A DNA stretch of 64,000 nucleotides from Gammaproteobacteria bacterium (lineage in GTDB: Bacteria > Pseudomonadota > Gammaproteobacteria > Pseudomonadales > Azotimanducaceae), in contig JAUIAV010000009.1 in the NCBI GenBank assembly GCA_030425195.1, positions 124,001 to 188,000 of the forward strand, read 5' to 3'. This document shows, one piece after another, positions 1 through 7,667 of this stretch (its first letter is position 1; each line of letters begins with the position of its first letter). The notes below the pieces were generated by a model. That model worked only from the letters and a program-made list of their open reading frames with translations, searched no databases and had not been told where the DNA came from. The translations under genes and the position numbers were made by a program.

Positions 1-946
1 CGCAATCCGGGGCCACCCGCAGACGTTCTGCCGGAAAGTGCTCGAGTGCCTGCCGTATGCGCTCGGCCACCAGCTCCGGCGTTTCCGGTGTCTGATCCCT
101 GAGGTCGAGCACACCGACGTGGACGATCTTGTTCGGCAGCGTTTTCAGCAGATCCATCTTCAGCCTGGGTTGTGCGCATTCGATGGAGATCTCGTCCGCC
201 GTACAGGCGTCCAGCTCCGAAAGGAATGCATAACCCGGCGGCTTGTCGTCCACGTGCTTGCCGTAGCCGAAGCAGACGTGCAGCGCGGTGGGACCGGAAG
301 CCCCCTGAAGCGCCCGGTCGATCGCGGCAACCGCATACTCCCGGGCCGCCTCCGGCCGGGCCTGCACGTAGGGCTCGTCGAGCTGAACCACGTCCACACC
401 GGCCGCAAACAGCGCCCTGAGCTCCACGTTCACCGCCTCCGCATAGGCCATCGCAAGCGAGCCCTCATCCGGGTAGTAATCGTTCTGTGCCTGCTGAGCC
501 ATGGTGAACGGTCCCGGCAGCGTGATCTTGATGGGCCGGTCGGTGTGCGCCCGGATCAGCGCGATGTGGGGCGCTTCCACGGGGTGGCTGTGGGTGATCG
601 GACCCACAACCCGGGGTACCGGCACCTGTGCTCCGGTCCGATCGGTGGCCTCGCCCGGTTTGTCCAGATCCACACCCTCGAGCGCATTGGCGAACCGGTT
701 GGAGTAACTCTCCCGCCGCATCTCGCCGTCCGTCACGATATCAACCCCGGCCCGGTTCTGATCGTGCAGCGCGAGGACGGTGGCATCATCCTGAGCTTCG
801 GCCAGATGTTCCGGCGGTACGCGCCACAGCGCATCGAGCAGCACCCGGGGCGGCAGGCGTTCACCCAGCCGTTCTCTGTCGATGAGCCAGCCCGGCTGGG
901 CATAGCTGCCGACCAGAGACGTGGGCAGCAGGGGCAGCGTTTTCAT
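1..946 (-). CDS. MetE-like (cobalamin-independent methionine synthase C-terminal domain family) protein, partial at window edge
   Basis: The C-terminus lies beyond the window; about 315 residues are visible. The N-terminus (MKTLPLLPTSLVGSY...) is the typical opening of short proteins built only from the MetE catalytic domain. It is followed by a 'DIVTDGEMRR' segment, 'ITLPGPFTMA', a 'VDVVQLDEP' strand and 'LHVCFGY', matching the zinc/homocysteine barrel fold. A full MetE is about 750 residues, so this is one of the short homologues often found in catabolic or methyl-transfer clusters rather than a housekeeping methionine synthase. Its ATG overlaps the stop of the MarR gene by 4 nt (ATGA), so it is translationally coupled and is at least the ninth gene of the catabolic operon. 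Its substrate cannot be read from sequence. Confidence 0.8.
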   Translation of the reverse strand, partial: MKTLPLLPTSLVGSYAQPGWLIDRERLGERLPPRVLLDALWRVPPEHLAEAQDDATVLALHDQNRAGVDIVTDGEMRRESYSNRFANALEGVDLDKPGEATDRTGAQVPVPRVVGPITHSHPVEAPHIALIRAHTDRPIKITLPGPFTMAQQAQNDYYPDEGSLAMAYAEAVNVELRALFAAGVDVVQLDEPYVQARPEAAREYAVAAIDRALQGASGPTALHVCFGYGKHVDDKPPGYAFLSELDACTADEISIECAQPRLKMDLLKTLPNKIVHVGVLDLRDQTPETPELVAERIRQALEHFPAERLRVAPDC

Positions 947-1413
947 AGGGTGTCCTCCGGGTTGGCGGTGAGATTGGCATAGGTCCGCAGGAGCACCCGA
1001 CGGGTGGTTTCCACGTCCTTTTTCGATATCCCCTTGAGCGCCCGTTCATTGACCTCGATCACCATGGGCAACAGCTCATTGCGCAGACGCCGGCCCCTGG
1101 CACTCAGCGTGATCTTCATCTTCCGCCGGTCGTCCTTCTCCCGGCGCCGCAGGATGAGACCACTCTTCAGAAGCCCGTTCACGGAACGGACCGTGGTCGC
1201 TTCCGTGGTGCCCGTGCGCTCGGCCAGCTCCCTCTGGGTGATGCCGTCCTCGTCCCACAGCACCCGCAGGAATCGCCACTGACCCGCACTCACGCCGTGG
1301 GTGAGGGTCAGCTTTTCCAGCGCCCGGGAGAACGCGCGGAAATTGATGCGGGTGAGATATCCCAGGCTGTTCAGCGGATCGAGATACGGCTCTCTGTCAC
1401 CGGCGCTGGTCAC
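943..1413 (-). CDS. MarR-family transcriptional regulator
   Basis: This is a 156-residue winged-helix repressor-type protein. The helix-turn-helix reads 'ITQRELAERTGTTEATTVRS', followed by 'VNGLLKSGLILRRREKDDRR' with the DxRR wing motif typical of MarR. I chose the GTG at 1413 because it overlaps the stop of the upstream hydrolase by 4 nt (GTGA) and gives a normal MarR length; the frame stays open far upstream inside the hydrolase gene but without MarR character. MarR proteins of this type usually sense an aromatic acid or its CoA ester and repress a divergent catabolic operon. The likely target is the near-palindrome in the divergent region at about 7630-7643. Confidence 0.88.
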   Translation of the reverse strand: MTSAGDREPYLDPLNSLGYLTRINFRAFSRALEKLTLTHGVSAGQWRFLRVLWDEDGITQRELAERTGTTEATTVRSVNGLLKSGLILRRREKDDRRKMKITLSARGRRLRNELLPMVIEVNERALKGISKKDVETTRRVLLRTYANLTANPEDTL

Positions 1414-2531
1414 ACGCCCTTTCCACGCATCCAGGCCACGATGAGATCCGCCGTATCGTCCCGCGCGTTCGCGGGAGACTCGAGGTAGTGATCGCCCACG
1501 ATCATCTCGAGCGTTTTGTCTTCGGCACCCAGCGCGTCGAAGATCGCCTGGGCGTCGCTCGGAAAAACGCCCGTGTCGCCCAGGCTCTGGACCACCAGCG
1601 CCGGCTGGGTGATGCGGTTCAGGTGCGGCGCGCCGCTGCAGTGAGAGTCGCTGAGCGACCACATGGACAGCCAGGTGCGCAGGGTGTTCGTGAGACCGAT
1701 GCCTCTCGGTCCGAAGTTCGCCGTCTTCGGATCGCCGGCGTAGCAGCGTCCCACTTCCCGGTCCGAGGGATCGATGCTGCCGTCCATGAGACGGAGGTCG
1801 GCCCAGGTGCGGTATAGGTTGAAGGCGCGGTCGAACATGCCGAGGCCCTTGAGGCGATCCAGTTCGCTGTGGCACCAGGCGGTGATCCGCTCGTTGCGAG
1901 CCACCTGGGCCGCCCGGTAGCGTTTGATGAACTCGGGCGAGTACGGCGGTCCATTGGCCGGGTCGTACATGTTCAGCGCCGGATCGACGCTCGAGGGATC
2001 CGTCTCATCGGTGATGGAGGGATCGAACCAGGCCGTGAGCACCTCCGGACGGCCCAGATGCGCGCAGAGCGAGATATAGAGGTCGGCCGGCTGCAGATCA
2101 TCGAGCGCATCCGGCAGCGTGAGGCCCGGCGTCGGCGTCATGGTGACACCGAGCGCCTGAGACTGGTAAGCGCCCATCAGAGAGCCTCCACCCGAATTGC
2201 CGACGATGACCACCTGGTCCACGCCCGCCTGCTCCTTGAGCCAGCGCACGCCGACCCCGATGTCGATCAGCGCGTGCTCCAGCAGGAAGAAGCCTTCGTT
2301 ACCCCGGAATCGCGTATTCCAGCCCAGGAAGCCGTAGCCTCTTTCGGCCATGTACTCGCCGAGGTAATGCTCGGAGAAATCCACGTTGTAGTGGGTGGCA
2401 ATGAGCGCCGTGGTGGGTCGCTTTCCCTCCGGGCGGTAGTACAATCCCTGGCAGGGTTGGAACCCGGCCCCGTTGCGTGCAGCCGTCGGCGAGCCGAGCG
2501 ATACGAATTCCCGAGTCCAGCCTGACATCAT
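1410..2531 (-). CDS. alpha/beta hydrolase
   Basis: This 373-residue protein has an alpha/beta-hydrolase fold. The nucleophile elbow 'VVIVGNSGGGSLMGAY' carries the catalytic Ser, and a C-terminal 'GDHYLES' segment is a good candidate for the catalytic His. 'VVQSLGDTGVFPSDAQ' probably holds the acid residue. An upstream 'ATHYNVDFSEHYLGEYMAERGYGFLGWNTR' stretch fits the strand and oxyanion region. Two ATG codons lie in tandem (2531 and 2528) behind an AGAGGGG ribosome site; either may serve. It sits between the NTF2-like gene (45-nt gap) and marR (4-nt overlap). An esterase or C-C/amide hydrolase role on a ring-derived intermediate is inferred from context only. Confidence 0.82.
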   Translation of the reverse strand: MMSGWTREFVSLGSPTAARNGAGFQPCQGLYYRPEGKRPTTALIATHYNVDFSEHYLGEYMAERGYGFLGWNTRFRGNEGFFLLEHALIDIGVGVRWLKEQAGVDQVVIVGNSGGGSLMGAYQSQALGVTMTPTPGLTLPDALDDLQPADLYISLCAHLGRPEVLTAWFDPSITDETDPSSVDPALNMYDPANGPPYSPEFIKRYRAAQVARNERITAWCHSELDRLKGLGMFDRAFNLYRTWADLRLMDGSIDPSDREVGRCYAGDPKTANFGPRGIGLTNTLRTWLSMWSLSDSHCSGAPHLNRITQPALVVQSLGDTGVFPSDAQAIFDALGAEDKTLEMIVGDHYLESPANARDDTADLIVAWMRGKGV

Positions 2532-2576
2532 TCCCCTCTCTGATCAGCCCCGAAGAATCCTTAGCATACAAAGTGT

Positions 2577-2951
2577 TCAGGCGCCCGTCGACTGCCAGGC
2601 GATCATCCGGAACCGGTCTCCCTCCCGGACCCAGACGTTGAGAAACCGGTTCACGAGCGCCTTCTCCACGCCATCACGGCTGGCCCGGCCCGTGAGCAGC
2701 CCGTGACAGACGAACACATCACCCCGGCTCAGCACCTCGACCCCCTCCGTCTCCAGCGCGAGATACCGGACCGCACCGGAACCGATGCCGTCGAGAAAGG
2801 ACGCTCTGCCGTCTGTTTTGCCGGATGAGTGCGTCCAGATCAGGTCCTCATGCAGCAGGGCCCCCAGGGCCTCCACATCGCCTGCAATCATGGCGGCACG
2901 CCTGGCCGCATCCGCCTTCAGCACCGCCTTCGTTTGTGCATCGTCGGTCAT
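2577..2951 (-). CDS. NTF2-like (SnoaL/DUF4440-type) protein
   Basis: A 124-residue protein with the NTF2-like cone-fold pattern: an N-terminal helix 'KADAARRAAMIAGDVEALGALLHEDLIWTHSSGKTDGR', then beta-strands ending in '...VWVREGDRFRMIAWQSTGA'. Members are small ligand-binding proteins or isomerase/dehydratase-like enzymes, often working on polyketides, steroids or aromatic-derived acids. It starts 4 nt after the KPR-family gene stops, so it is part of the same transcript. A catalytic role cannot be assigned from sequence. Confidence 0.75.
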   Translation of the reverse strand: MTDDAQTKAVLKADAARRAAMIAGDVEALGALLHEDLIWTHSSGKTDGRASFLDGIGSGAVRYLALETEGVEVLSRGDVFVCHGLLTGRASRDGVEKALVNRFLNVWVREGDRFRMIAWQSTGA

Positions 2952-2955
2952 TCTG

Positions 2956-3879
2956 TCACTGCTCCTGATTCTGCCGTTCCTGCCACCTTACCAGCGCCGT
3001 CAGGGTGCGGTTGACGGGCGCTTCGAGCCCCGCGTTCGCCGCCTCCCGGACGACGCTGCCGTTGATCACGTCCACCTCGGTGGGCCGGCCGGCTTCCAGA
3101 TCCTGCAGCACCGAGGGTCGGGCAAGCGGCATCCGCGCTCCGAAGGCCCGCACGTGGGCGACGGGATCGTCGAACTCGAGGGCGATGCCGAGGGCGCGGG
3201 CCACCTGAAAGGCCTCCGTGGCTGCCGCCCGGGAAATGCCCGACAGGTGCTCGTCTTCCATCACCCCGCCCACCGTGAGACCGGTCAGTGCGCAGGGAGC
3301 GCTGTAGGCCACGTTGCAGATGAGCTTGTCCCACTGCATGGCCACGATGTCGGGCACCGCCTCGGCATCGAACCCCGCTGCCCGCCACACGGCGGCGGTC
3401 TCAGCCACCGCTGCGGCATCCAGACCGCCCCAGGCACCCATCCGGATGGCTTTCATGTCGTTGTGGTGCACGTGACCGGGTCCTTCCACGGCGGCACCGA
3501 AACCCTGCGCCACGCCGACCATCAGCCGCTCTCCGCCGAGCTGCTCCGCCACCCGTTCGGCACTGCCGAGACCGTTCTGGAGGGTCAGAATCCGGGTGTG
3601 CGGCCCGAGCATGGGCCGTGCATCGCGGGCCGCCTCCGTCACCTGGCCGGCCTTGACCGCGATGACGATCAGATCCGCCGTTTCAGCGGGCGGTTTCGTG
3701 AACGCCCGGATGCGGACCCGCCGATCGCCGCTGGCCCCGGTGATTCTGAGTCCCTCGGATGCCATGGCCGCCACATGTGCCCGGTTCCGGCTCACCGCCA
3801 CCACGTCCTGGCCGGCAGCGGCCAGCAGGCCCGCGTAGATGGACCCCATAGCACCACAGCCGATCACGGCGATCTTCAC
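2956..3879 (-). CDS. ketopantoate reductase (ApbA/PanE) family protein
   Basis: A 307-residue NADPH-dependent reductase. The N-terminus 'KIAVIGCGAMGSIYAGLLAAAG' is the Rossmann nucleotide site. The family Lys is in 'IVIAVKAGQ', followed by 'LTLQNGLGSAERVAEQLG'. 'WDKLICNVAYSAPCALTG' is the conserved Lys/Asn helix of 2-dehydropantoate 2-reductases, and the C-terminus 'RPSVLQDLEAGRPTEVDVINGSVV' contains the conserved Ser/Asp. The GTG start overlaps the stop of the enolase-superfamily gene by 4 nt. Its place inside a catabolic operon suggests reduction or oxidation of a 2-keto acid from ring cleavage rather than pantothenate synthesis; that role is inferred. Confidence 0.85.
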   Translation of the reverse strand: MKIAVIGCGAMGSIYAGLLAAAGQDVVAVSRNRAHVAAMASEGLRITGASGDRRVRIRAFTKPPAETADLIVIAVKAGQVTEAARDARPMLGPHTRILTLQNGLGSAERVAEQLGGERLMVGVAQGFGAAVEGPGHVHHNDMKAIRMGAWGGLDAAAVAETAAVWRAAGFDAEAVPDIVAMQWDKLICNVAYSAPCALTGLTVGGVMEDEHLSGISRAAATEAFQVARALGIALEFDDPVAHVRAFGARMPLARPSVLQDLEAGRPTEVDVINGSVVREAANAGLEAPVNRTLTALVRWQERQNQEQ

Positions 3880-5060
3880 AGGCCGGCCATCAGCTGCTCG
3901 AGATAGGGGGCCAGCCCTTCTTTCCACTCCAGGCCGAAGCCGGGCTCTTCGCCCGGTGTGACCCGCCCGCCTTCGATCCGGCAGCGTTCCGAGTAGCCGC
4001 CGAACGGCTGAAAAACATCCGGATAGGCCTCGCAACCCCCCAGCGACAGCCCGGCCACCACGTGCAGATTGATCAGATGCCCGCCGTGGGGAAAACAGCC
4101 CGATCGATGGAAACCGTACTGCTCCAGCAGGTCCAGCATGCGTCCGTACTCGGTCAGTCCGTAGCTGAGTCCCGGGTCCATCTGAAAGATGTCGATGCCG
4201 GATCGTGGACCGCCGTAGCGCAGCAGATTCTCCACGTCCATGACGCTGAACAGATTCTCACCGGTCGCCAGCGGCCCGGAATAGGCCTTCGAAATCGCCT
4301 GGTGCAGGGCGAAGTCCAGCGGATCGCCCGGCTCCTCGAACCAGCGCAGCCCGAAGGCCTCGATGGCACGTCCACAGGCGAGCGCTGCTTCGGTATCGAA
4401 GCGGCCGTTGGCATCCACGGCCAGCCGATCGCCCGCGCCGGCCACCGTCAATGCCGCCTCGATACGGCGGCAGTCCTCATCGAGCGTCGCGCCGCCGATC
4501 TTGATCTTGAACGCGTCGAACCCGAGCCCGTGGTAGCGCTCGAGCTCATGCCGGAGCCTGCCGATGGAATCGTCCGGATAGTAGTAGCCGCCGGCGGCAT
4601 AGACGGGCACATCGAGGCGCATCTCCGTCGGATCCAGGGTCCGGTCGAAGGCCCGGGCGATGGTCGCATAGGCGGGTTCTCCGGCCAGCCTGGCATTCAG
4701 GTCCCAGACGGCGAGCTCGATGGCCGCCGCAGCCCCAGAGCGGTCGCCGTGGCCGCCGGGCTTTTCCCCCTGGAGGATGGTGGCCAGCACGGCGGCCGGA
4801 TCGAACGCGGACCCATCGGAGGCCTGCAGGTCTTCGGGTGCCGCCGCCAGCAGTCTCGGGATCATCCGTTCCTTCAGGATGCCCGCCTGCCCGAAACGGC
4901 CGATGGAGTTGAAAGCGAGCCCCGTCACCGGTCGGCCTTCCCGGATCTGATCGCTCACCAGAGCAACGAGAGAAACCGTATGCCCGGCGAAGCTCACCAC
5001 CGCGTTGGCCGGCGTGCCCGCAAGCGGGACCGTCAGCTCCCTGACTTCGACGATGCGCAT
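3876..5060 (-). CDS. enolase-superfamily dehydratase, D-tartrate dehydratase-like
   Basis: A 394-residue protein with a mandelate-racemase/muconate-lactonizing-enzyme fold. The catalytic KxK is in 'FKIKIGGATLDED'. Metal ligands are in 'LAVDANGRFD' (Asp) and 'WFEEPGDPLDF' (Glu), with 'ATGENLFS' holding the third acidic ligand. The general-base His is in 'CFPHGGHLINLHVVAGLSLGG', and 'YPDVFQPFGGY' follows. These blocks match, from memory, the D-tartrate dehydratase subgroup closely. The ATG abuts the hpaH stop (TGA-ATG). Expected chemistry is dehydration of a 2-hydroxy or 2,3-dihydroxy dicarboxylate to a keto acid. The true substrate may be a ring-cleavage product such as a malate-type acid instead of tartrate. 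Confidence 0.85.
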   Translation of the reverse strand: MRIVEVRELTVPLAGTPANAVVSFAGHTVSLVALVSDQIREGRPVTGLAFNSIGRFGQAGILKERMIPRLLAAAPEDLQASDGSAFDPAAVLATILQGEKPGGHGDRSGAAAAIELAVWDLNARLAGEPAYATIARAFDRTLDPTEMRLDVPVYAAGGYYYPDDSIGRLRHELERYHGLGFDAFKIKIGGATLDEDCRRIEAALTVAGAGDRLAVDANGRFDTEAALACGRAIEAFGLRWFEEPGDPLDFALHQAISKAYSGPLATGENLFSVMDVENLLRYGGPRSGIDIFQMDPGLSYGLTEYGRMLDLLEQYGFHRSGCFPHGGHLINLHVVAGLSLGGCEAYPDVFQPFGGYSERCRIEGGRVTPGEEPGFGLEWKEGLAPYLEQLMAGL

Positions 5061-5867
5061 TCAGCTGAAGCGGCAGGCGATACTGCCGAGCTCGCCGAAG
5101 TCGGCATGGAAGGTATCGCCCGCGCGGATCGCTACCGGCCGGGTGAAGGATCCGGCGAGCACCACCTGGCCCGCTTCCAGCGCCACGCCGTGCTCGGACA
5201 GACGCCGGGCCAGCCAGACCACGCCGTTCGCCGGATGATTCAGCACGCCGGCGGAAACGCCCGTTTCCTCGATGACCCCGTTCCGGAACAGCAGCGCGCC
5301 TACCCGTCGCAGGTCCACGTCCAGCGGACGGACCGGTCTGCCGCCGAGCACCACCCCGGCAGCAGCCGCGTTGTCGGCAACCGTATCGAGCACCGTGCGC
5401 GGCGCCCCGGTTTCCGGGTCCACGCGATGACTCCGGGCGGCGATCAGCTCCAGTGCCGGCACCACGTAGTCCGTGGCATCGAGCACGTCCCACACCGACA
5501 GCGCCGCACCCTCGAGGCGGTGGCCGAGCACGAAGGCGAGCTCCACCTCCACGCGCGGATCCGTGAACCGGGCGGCTTCTATGGTGCTGCCGTCCTCGAA
5601 GAACATGTCGTCCAGCAGAAAGCCGAAGTCCGGTTCATCGATCTGCATGGCCAGCTGCATGGCCCGGGAAGTCAGTCCCACCTTCCGGCCCCTGAGCGTG
5701 CGGCCCTGCTGAAGCTTGTGGCGCAGCCAGGCTGCCTGAACCGCATAGGAGTCCGCCAGGGACATGTGGGGGTGCGCAACGCTGATCGGCCGGATCTGGC
5801 GGCGGGCCTGCTCCGCCTGCTCGAGGTCCGCGGCGGCAGCTTCGATCTGATCGGGGGTCATGGCCAT
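5061..5867 (-). CDS. hpaH: 2-oxo-hept-3-ene-1,7-dioate / 2-keto-4-pentenoate-type hydratase
   Basis: A 268-residue member of the fumarylacetoacetase-superfamily hydratases. The blocks '[13 protein letters not shown]', '[17 protein letters not shown]', '[12 protein letters not shown]' (metal-binding acids), '[13 protein letters not shown]' and '[17 protein letters not shown]' agree over nearly the full length with HpaH of the homoprotocatechuate meta-cleavage pathway. A GGAG ribosome site lies 6 nt before the first of two close ATG codons. HpaH normally adds water to a 2-oxo-enoate dicarboxylate. No other hpa genes are present in this window, so here it probably works on the product of the gentisate-type ring cleavage. 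That substrate assignment is inference. Confidence 0.88.
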   Translation of the reverse strand: MAMTPDQIEAAAADLEQAEQARRQIRPISVAHPHMSLADSYAVQAAWLRHKLQQGRTLRGRKVGLTSRAMQLAMQIDEPDFGFLLDDMFFEDGSTIEAARFTDPRVEVELAFVLGHRLEGAALSVWDVLDATDYVVPALELIAARSHRVDPETGAPRTVLDTVADNAAAAGVVLGGRPVRPLDVDLRRVGALLFRNGVIEETGVSAGVLNHPANGVVWLARRLSEHGVALEAGQVVLAGSFTRPVAIRAGDTFHADFGELGSIACRFS

Positions 5868-5887
5868 GGCGGGCTCCGGGTGCGGGT

Positions 5888-6364
5888 CTAGAGAGGATAG
5901 ACGATGGAGTTCGGCACGAGCACCGAGTCGTAGACCACCCGCATGCCGGCAAACCGGAGATCGCCCCCGTCCTCCACCACCCGGCTCAGGTAGCGCCCCA
6001 CGCTGAGGATCTGCGGCAGCCGGTCCGGCAGCACTTCCACCACCAGATAGTGCGCCACGGCGTCAATGCCGCCGTCCGCACGCCCGGTACCGCGTATGTT
6101 GGTGATCTGGTGCCGGAGATAGCGGGGCTCGTGCATGATGGTTTCCTGCACCGAGCGGACGCGGTCCATGAGCATGCCGCGGCTTTCGCAGCGGATGATG
6201 GCCATGGGCAGTCCCTGGTCGTGATTGTCCCGCGGGATCACCCGATAGTCGCATTCCTCCTCGAACAGCGCCGGCCAGTCTTCCAGCGGGCCGTCGTCGA
6301 GCAGCTCAGCGTAACGGTCGTAGAGAGCTTCCAGCTGCCGCTGACGCGCACTGTCCAGGCTCAC
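5888..6364 (-). CDS. aromatic-ring-hydroxylating dioxygenase, beta (small) subunit
   Basis: A 158-residue NTF2-fold subunit that packs against the Rieske alpha subunit. Recognisable parts are 'YAELLDDGPLEDWPALFEEECDYRVIPRDN', 'RSVQETIMHEPRYLRHQITNI' and a C-terminal 'VYDSVLVPNSIVYPL'. The family's small subunits run about 155-180 residues. The GTG at 6364 is chosen because it overlaps the alpha-subunit stop by 4 nt (GTGA), the usual coupling for alpha/beta pairs. The open frame extends much further upstream, but that part only shadows the alpha gene. The beta subunit is structural and is not expected to bind iron. Confidence 0.88.
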   Translation of the reverse strand: MSLDSARQRQLEALYDRYAELLDDGPLEDWPALFEEECDYRVIPRDNHDQGLPMAIIRCESRGMLMDRVRSVQETIMHEPRYLRHQITNIRGTGRADGGIDAVAHYLVVEVLPDRLPQILSVGRYLSRVVEDGGDLRFAGMRVVYDSVLVPNSIVYPL

Positions 6365-7590
6365 AGTCCCATCACCTTTCGATAGTGGGCGTAGAAGGCC
6401 CGGACCGCGGTTTCGGTCACCATGTGGTTCTCGTTCTCCGTGCCCCGGCCGCCCATCTGCACCACGCCGGTATGATCCGGGTACTCGCTGATGCCGTCCT
6501 GGGCGAGCTTGATCACTTCGCTGTCGTCGGCCGACACCAGACCGGCGGCGCTCATCAGATTGCCCTGCCGGAGCCGGCGGCGGGTCATCTCCTCGTCGTC
6601 GTCCGCATACCCGAAGAACGTCCAGGCCAGTTCGAACGCCCCCGCATGCCGTGGCCGGATCTGGCGCAGGGCGAGGGTGTTGGACTGCTGCTGGACGATC
6701 AGATTGGGCCAGATCGTCTGCATCACCACCGTCGCGTCGTCCGGGAACTCCTTGACCGGATCGAGCAGCCGCCGGTCCTGGAGCTCGAAGTCTTCGCGCA
6801 GATTCGCCATGTCCGTGGTGGCATCGGACTTCTTCTGCTCGCCGCGGCGGGAAATGAGGAGCGCATGGGCGCCGCTGTCGTCCATCTGCACCTGGGAATC
6901 CTGATCCGCCCGGAACAGACCGAAGGTCACCAGGAACACGTGCAGCAGGGAGGCGTGATACGGGTCCTTGATGTTCTCGAACATGAGCTTCCAGTTGCCC
7001 GGAATCAGCTGCCGTGAGTAACCGAGCAGTTGCAGCGGCCGCCCGTCGAAAACCCGGTTGAAGTAGCGGAAGTTGGTTTCGCCCAGATAGGCCTCGAAGG
7101 CCGGTGGCTCGGCTGCGAAGGAAGCGAAGATGACACCGTTCTGCCGCGTGATGGCGAGCTTCGGAAGGTTGTGCTCCGCGCGCTCGAAGTCCTCCGGCAT
7201 GCCGCCTTTGCCCTTCACGCCCTTGATGAACGGCACGCCGCGCAGATTCCCCTGGGCATCGTAGGACCACTGGTGATAAGGACACACGAAAAAACGTGTG
7301 TTCCCCCTGTTCTGACGGCAGAGTTTGACGCCCCGGTGAGCACAGCGGTTGACGAATCCGTGGATGTCTCCCTGCTGGTCCCGCGCGATCACCACGGAAC
7401 GTCGTCCGATCAGAGTCACGAGGTAGTCGCCCGCTTCCGGGATTTCGGCCTCGAGTCCCACGTACGCCCAGCCGTCTCCTTCGAAAATCCGGTGCATCTC
7501 CTGCTCGAAGAGCGCAGGATCGGTATAGATGCCGTAAGGCACCTGGTCGACCCCGTTCGTGGGCCATGTAACGGCGGGCTTGTTTTCCAT
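6361..7590 (-). CDS. aromatic-ring-hydroxylating dioxygenase, alpha subunit (Rieske; NagG/AndAc-like)
   Basis: A 409-residue oxygenase subunit. The Rieske [2Fe-2S] ligands are in 'NRCAHRGVKLC' (CxH) and 'FFVCPYHQWSYD' (CxxH). The mononuclear iron site should lie in 'ENIKDPYHASLLHVF', with an Asp further on. 'GWAYVGLEAEIPEAGDY' and 'CPYHQWSYDAQGNLRGVPF' resemble salicylate 5-hydroxylase (NagG) and anthranilate dioxygenase large subunits. It would hydroxylate an aromatic carboxylic acid; salicylate 5-hydroxylation would yield gentisate, which fits the divergent gentisate-dioxygenase-like gene. The matching ferredoxin and reductase are not in this window and must be supplied from elsewhere. It is the first gene of the operon. 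Confidence 0.92.
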   Translation of the reverse strand: MENKPAVTWPTNGVDQVPYGIYTDPALFEQEMHRIFEGDGWAYVGLEAEIPEAGDYLVTLIGRRSVVIARDQQGDIHGFVNRCAHRGVKLCRQNRGNTRFFVCPYHQWSYDAQGNLRGVPFIKGVKGKGGMPEDFERAEHNLPKLAITRQNGVIFASFAAEPPAFEAYLGETNFRYFNRVFDGRPLQLLGYSRQLIPGNWKLMFENIKDPYHASLLHVFLVTFGLFRADQDSQVQMDDSGAHALLISRRGEQKKSDATTDMANLREDFELQDRRLLDPVKEFPDDATVVMQTIWPNLIVQQQSNTLALRQIRPRHAGAFELAWTFFGYADDDEEMTRRRLRQGNLMSAAGLVSADDSEVIKLAQDGISEYPDHTGVVQMGGRGTENENHMVTETAVRAFYAHYRKVMGL

Positions 7591-7667
7591 TGCGGTGGGC
7601 TGTGCTCGGTGTTGACGCAGATAATATTACTTTGCTATCAAAGCATTTTGAAACCCCGGGGTTGATC
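7591..7667. promoter_or_regulatory. divergent promoter region with near-palindrome, candidate MarR operator
   Basis: This 77-bp region separates the Rieske oxygenase operon (minus) from the cupin gene (plus). It contains an inverted repeat CTTTG-CTAT-CAAAG at 7630-7643 inside an AT-rich patch. A plus-strand TTGACG at 7612-7617 lies 18 bp upstream of TATCAA. A minus-strand TAATAT lies about 18 bp from TTTCAA across the same repeat. The repeat therefore overlaps candidate promoters for both directions, the usual layout for a MarR-type repressor site. It is a prediction from symmetry and position, not a matched consensus. Confidence 0.5.

Noticed and set aside
38-982. Long plus-strand open frame at the window start
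   Set aside because: It lies antisense to the MetE-like gene, whose minus-strand frame gives clear family motifs; the plus-strand translation has none and is rich in Arg/His/Pro as expected of a shadow frame in GC-rich DNA.
4062-5891. 609-residue plus-strand open frame opposite the enolase-superfamily and hpaH genes
   Set aside because: It is antisense to two genes with conserved catalytic residues; no independent support.
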